Below the pieces are notes generated by a model that was not told the origin of the DNA, searched no databases, and worked only from the letters and a program-made list of their open reading frames with translations. Of a stretch of 47,140 nucleotides of DNA, positions 44,901-47,140 are shown piece by piece. The position numbers were made by a program, and so were the translations under genes. The stretch comes from Cyanobacteria bacterium REEB446 (lineage in GTDB: Bacteria > Cyanobacteriota > Vampirovibrionia > LMEP-6097): NCBI GenBank assembly GCA_018970325.1, contig JAGWWP010000014.1, forward strand, positions 1-47,140, written 5' to 3'. Numbering within the stretch: position 1 is the stretch's first letter; each line of letters starts with the position of its first letter.

Positions 44901-46563
44901 GTGGGTTATTATCAGCACCAGCAGTGAAAGCTGAATTTACTATTAGATTCGGTATTAAAATAGAATTAATAACAGATGAACGATTCGCCGTTACGTTATG
45001 TATCACTGAGCCCGGAAATAAAAAAGCATCATCGAAATTAGCAGTAGAAGTACCATCTACGATGACAGTAGTACTAGGTGCACCATTGATACCTAAAACA
45101 CTTAAACCCTCTGTGGCAGAACCACCAAGCCTAGCGGCTGGGAGAGGAGCAAAGCTCAATAAAGAACCATCCTGCACCGTTAAATTATCTGCCACGCCAT
45201 CGTTATTACTATCAGCGACGACTATAATACCCGCATCAGTGGGAGCAGAGATATCATTGCCCGTAAGACCATTGTCAACATTATTAACAAACGCACCTAA
45301 AAAACCTAAAAGAGTCGTATCAAGAGCGGTATCACCAATAGCCGTATAAGCCGCATCACCACCAGTAAGCATGGAACTTACTTGATTACCATGAAAGCCC
45401 ACATAGGCATTATTTAACTGAAGAGTAGCCGTACTAGGACTACCAGCCGTATTCTCTAATGAAAAAGTCACAGTGATAACAGAATTAGCGACATTAGTAA
45501 AAACTCCTTCTGAGGTCAAGGACGCTTGTGAATGCTGAGCTGCATTGGTGGAAGCCGCACTTACGGTGATGCCGCTATTAGCGGTGTAAGCAGCAGTAGC
45601 GAATGGAGTCTGAAAAAATCTTTTAGCCACAGCAGTCGATTCTGGCTTTTCAGCTGCTCGAATAATAATAGTGTCAGTATCTAATCTAGGTAAAGTGCCA
45701 CCAACTGTAATTAAACTTGGTCCGAAAGAGACACTAGGAGCAGAAGACGTGACTTGAGCTGAGTTTAAAGCACCAGGCTGCATATCTGGTTCTAAAACAC
45801 CAGGGACATTACCTGTACTAGTGCCAGATAGTAAAGCTTCTAATTTTTTAGCCGAGGCTAAAGTACCTATGGTAACCTGCTGCCCAGGAGCTAAACTAAA
45901 AAGATTAGTACCCACAGAAGTCGGGGCTACATAGGTAGCCTGTAAATCACCACTAGTAGCTGGGCTTGCAGCAGCATTACAAGCTAAACCGATATTATTT
46001 ACAGTAACGGTTAAGTTACCACCAGGGTTACTAATAGTATTATCCGAAAAACCATGAATAGCCAAAGATCCAGCTGGCACAGAGACCACATCAGCAGCGG
46101 TAGCACTAAGCACTTGAGCGAAAAATACAGTATTACCAGCGAAATTCGCCAGATTAGATTTCCCAGTTAAAGTAACATTAATTTCTCTATCTGCAGAAAA
46201 ATCTCCAGAAGTCCCTACATAACTTGATAACTTTACAAACTGACAACCAGTCGGCGGCAAAAAATAAGCAGAAGCATCAGTCGTAGGCACCCCTCCGAAA
46301 GTTAAGGCACCATCATTACCATAGACAATAGTCGTAGAACCAGGAGCGAGAGAAGCTAAATTTAATTCATTAGTACCGACTGTAATGGAAAGCTCTATTT
46401 TATCGACATCTGGCTTAGCACCATTAATAATCGTGCCAGTATCCAACACGAAAGAAGAGACTACAGTACCTCCAGATAAAGTCGTTACGGCAAAAGCAGG
46501 AACTAGCCTAGAAAAACTCAACAGGAAAAGTAGAATAAAGATTAAACCCTTTCTGGAACTCAT
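41998..46563 (-). CDS. very large secreted Ala/Thr/Val-rich protein
   Basis: This 1521-residue protein has an N-terminal signal peptide (KGLIFILLFLLSFSRLVPAFA, cleavage near 25). The rest is a low-Lys, beta-rich sequence with many Ala, Thr, Val, Asn and Gly. There are only four or so Cys, no LPXTG motif, no clear C-terminal barrel and no membrane anchor. A strong ribosome site (AGGAGG) suggests high expression. S-layer protein, adhesin or extracellular matrix protein are all possible; no specific family is recognised. Its composition differs from the neighbouring AT-rich, Lys-rich proteins. Confidence 0.8.
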   Translation of the reverse strand: MSSRKGLIFILLFLLSFSRLVPAFAVTTLSGGTVVSSFVLDTGTIINGAKPDVDKIELSITVGTNELNLASLAPGSTTIVYGNDGALTFGGVPTTDASAYFLPPTGCQFVKLSSYVGTSGDFSADREINVTLTGKSNLANFAGNTVFFAQVLSATAADVVSVPAGSLAIHGFSDNTISNPGGNLTVTVNNIGLACNAAASPATSGDLQATYVAPTSVGTNLFSLAPGQQVTIGTLASAKKLEALLSGTSTGNVPGVLEPDMQPGALNSAQVTSSAPSVSFGPSLITVGGTLPRLDTDTIIIRAAEKPESTAVAKRFFQTPFATAAYTANSGITVSAASTNAAQHSQASLTSEGVFTNVANSVITVTFSLENTAGSPSTATLQLNNAYVGFHGNQVSSMLTGGDAAYTAIGDTALDTTLLGFLGAFVNNVDNGLTGNDISAPTDAGIIVVADSNNDGVADNLTVQDGSLLSFAPLPAARLGGSATEGLSVLGINGAPSTTVIVDGTSTANFDDAFLFPGSVIHNVTANRSSVINSILIPNLIVNSAFTAGADNNPLRNAKEFYINLKGGASPAGDISYIIVHGDEAAADRSLAADTLLGPTNFANESYEVGPSVFVTVPSEVKNNVLLASQLVKSGSDYVLRIVPLVNKYDNLRDVLTVRAKGVINNVTPAVLAAGLKLVATVSGNNLAATKLTLAEVLAPASFNSNLTTRVLPAGGTAARLMVKSATNPALNRLEINPATIDGSTLALNALEDLIPSGSVLDTTLPPLFTGGKVGNTLSGAAARGPIAHIQAKGRVIALEETNTDDFSKIANLAGTKVIRVTFPTGIDINKYTSTATNLFDIFSTNTFTVAPTIATVQNIGLVGATAVSKAFVDINLGTANQATAQAVKKKIFLGIKPHALVVTDAVVDASVALDIIDTLGTADPSDDILISSIGTASLGTVSKFLKVAFSDKATSAYQKTGTATSKVRSVLEATNGAQRTNLGAITKAVRFVNATPVATLLPDLDITEQVADAIPLGSAADGRPVSFSEATPESIELHCATTLSTAASGFDGVTGVTALVSDLSIDPGTLAIGNGANEIVLPLALPSTVTVRAADVATTITLRGLKIKAGTASTAPAEDDIVCWIEANDSTGGADEDVVVGSNVANAVSKVTASSPAENIFIPIGDSGTSTVGDAIADLYAGTALADPITLLNWNNPASVATNDLAKYTVIDADDKLDNAISSVTDNAALKLLTATTLITAESADLPTINGVADATGDLRTTVSGASGLLQPGTLIQVVAQINPQGGGTESVTVPVLDDGSFTASLRATPRTKLTLTQLPTSTRTPLVAQVQEITAPTKEDGFFDTLVPTLLTSTITNKGTVIALFNTPATDGFNFTDVEATAKVNNVPVRKIATGKYAAIIPTTASTFTLTVTSEGRSFSTTLDVVTIAATGKGVSTLGNVSVNADNIVTVKLKKAGTKFPSDTSFEIVYTDGTTAVIANSLELFKKAGTIAKFTNPQTAKTIAGIQAVSAGGVRAKFL

Positions 46564-46756
46564 TTTCTACTTGCCTCCTAAATATTTTATGTTTTAAACA
46601 ATTCTATATGACGCAAACGCCATTAAATAATGCTTTAATATTTGCATCTAATAATTAGTAATCCCGTTTTAAGGCTTAATATAATGTTTTAGATATTAAT
46701 ATAATCTAAACAATTTAGAGTAAAAGACTAACTATAGACTAGCTAGTGGTAATTTT

Positions 46757-47140
46757 TCAAATTACCCTCTCCACTAAATACTCAGTAATATTTCTCTCTG
46801 CTAAAGACAGATTTAGCCCGATAATATGCACGGCTTTTTCCCGATCATGGCACTGTAGCGGAACTCCAATTTCTGCGTTTTCTGAAATAGAACCCGCCTT
46901 CACTACTGGTATATGTAAATATTTTTCATAATATTTCTTCTCTTTAATCTGCTCTAAAGCCGCAGTAGCAGAGGAATTAACCTTAAGCTCAAAAAGATAT
47001 ACATCCGTATCGCTTTCTAAAACTAAATCTATACGCCCTAAATTCGTTCTATCTTCAGTATTTACCCTAAAACTAGTTACTCGCATTAATAGATAAAAGA
47101 TAAGCTGGAAATACTTTTCATTCAGCTCTTTTTTAGGAAT
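46757..47140 (-). CDS. PD-(D/E)XK nuclease-like protein (partial, 5' end outside window)
   Basis: The frame is open to the window edge (KELNEKYFQLIFYLLMRVTSF, upstream of the first ATG), so the gene continues outside. RTNLGRIDLVLES and VYLFELKV give the D...ExK nuclease core, and NLSLAERNITEYLVERV is the usual ending of the AAA-ATPase/DUF1703-type proteins. Between YYEKYL and EKAVHIIGLN lies an insert of about 25 residues, part of which (SENAEIGVPLQC) is a translated copy of the dispersed repeat. Confidence 0.8.
   Translation of the reverse strand: MPKKELNEKYFQLIFYLLMRVTSFRVNTEDRTNLGRIDLVLESDTDVYLFELKVNSSATAALEQIKEKKYYEKYLHIPVVKAGSISENAEIGVPLQCHDREKAVHIIGLNLSLAERNITEYLVERVI
46848..46890. repeat. 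dispersed palindromic repeat inside a coding sequence
   Basis: TGGCACTGTAGCGGAACTCC then AATTTCTGCGTTTTC closely match the left half of the copy at 41922. It lies within the nuclease-like gene and is read in frame on the minus strand. The right half (to about 46915) is diverged. Confidence 0.65.

Noticed and set aside
42197-45349. Several long plus-strand ORFs opposite the 1521-residue protein
   Set aside because: The low stop density follows from the Ala/Thr/Val-rich coding strand; no ribosome sites or family motifs.

Overview
The window reads as a chromosomal segment of a low-GC, flagellated bacterium with an outer membrane. Evidence for the outer membrane is FlgA (P-ring assembly), a heptose-type adenylyltransferase and BatD/BatE. 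All markers are bacterial (primary sigma factor, FeoAB, PyrH, DnaJ, YchF, flagellins). The combination would fit an uncultured lineage such as the non-photosynthetic cyanobacterial relatives (Melainabacteria), but that placement is inference and I cannot confirm it without a search. Stop codon use looks standard, including TGA.

Layout. 1-2.5 kb: the 3' end of one flagellin gene, then two near-identical flagellin genes. The two complete genes have sigma-28-type promoters, and long hairpins follow the genes. 2.5-23.8 kb: a large glycan island that I interpret as a flagellin glycosylation locus. It holds four TPR proteins with a C-terminal O-GlcNAc-transferase-like (GT41) domain, a TPR protein with a degenerate sulfotransferase domain, and a methyltransferase with a damaged 5' end. 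It also holds a nucleotide-sugar set: glucose-1-phosphate cytidylyltransferase (RfbF), CDP-glucose 4,6-dehydratase (RfbG) and the iron-sulfur CDP-4-keto-6-deoxyglucose 3-dehydrase (RfbH). Alongside are a NeuB-family synthase translationally coupled to a YerE/acetolactate-synthase-like TPP enzyme, two paralogous sugar C-methyltransferases and an SDR. Together these predict a CDP-activated branched 3,6-dideoxysugar (yersiniose-like), perhaps the sugar put on flagellin by the GT41 enzymes.

23.8-27.9 kb: a TCP-1/thermosome-like chaperonin in a bacterial context, then the convergent feoAB iron uptake operon with a Fur box. 27.9-28.6 kb: decayed DNA with an IS110 transposase fragment, a strong hairpin and a small FlgM-like ORF. 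28.6-32.6 kb: a small Cys-containing ORF, rfaE2-like, batD, batE and hisH. 32.7-36.5 kb, minus strand: pyrH, rpoD, ahcY and a mazEF toxin-antitoxin pair. 36.6-41.9 kb, plus strand: flgG, flgA, ychF, dnaJ, tRNA-Arg(CCG) and a GH24 lysozyme-domain protein. 42-46.6 kb: a 1521-residue secreted Ala/Thr-rich protein. The window ends in a PD-(D/E)XK nuclease-like gene.

Two genome-scale patterns cut across these regions. First, a dispersed 50-200 bp palindromic repeat family (core GAACTTCAATTTCTGCG then TTTTCG) sits flush against stop codons, mostly between convergent genes. It has also entered two reading frames (batD and the terminal nuclease gene). Second, several genes have a -10 box only 6-8 nt before the start codon, which predicts leaderless mRNAs.
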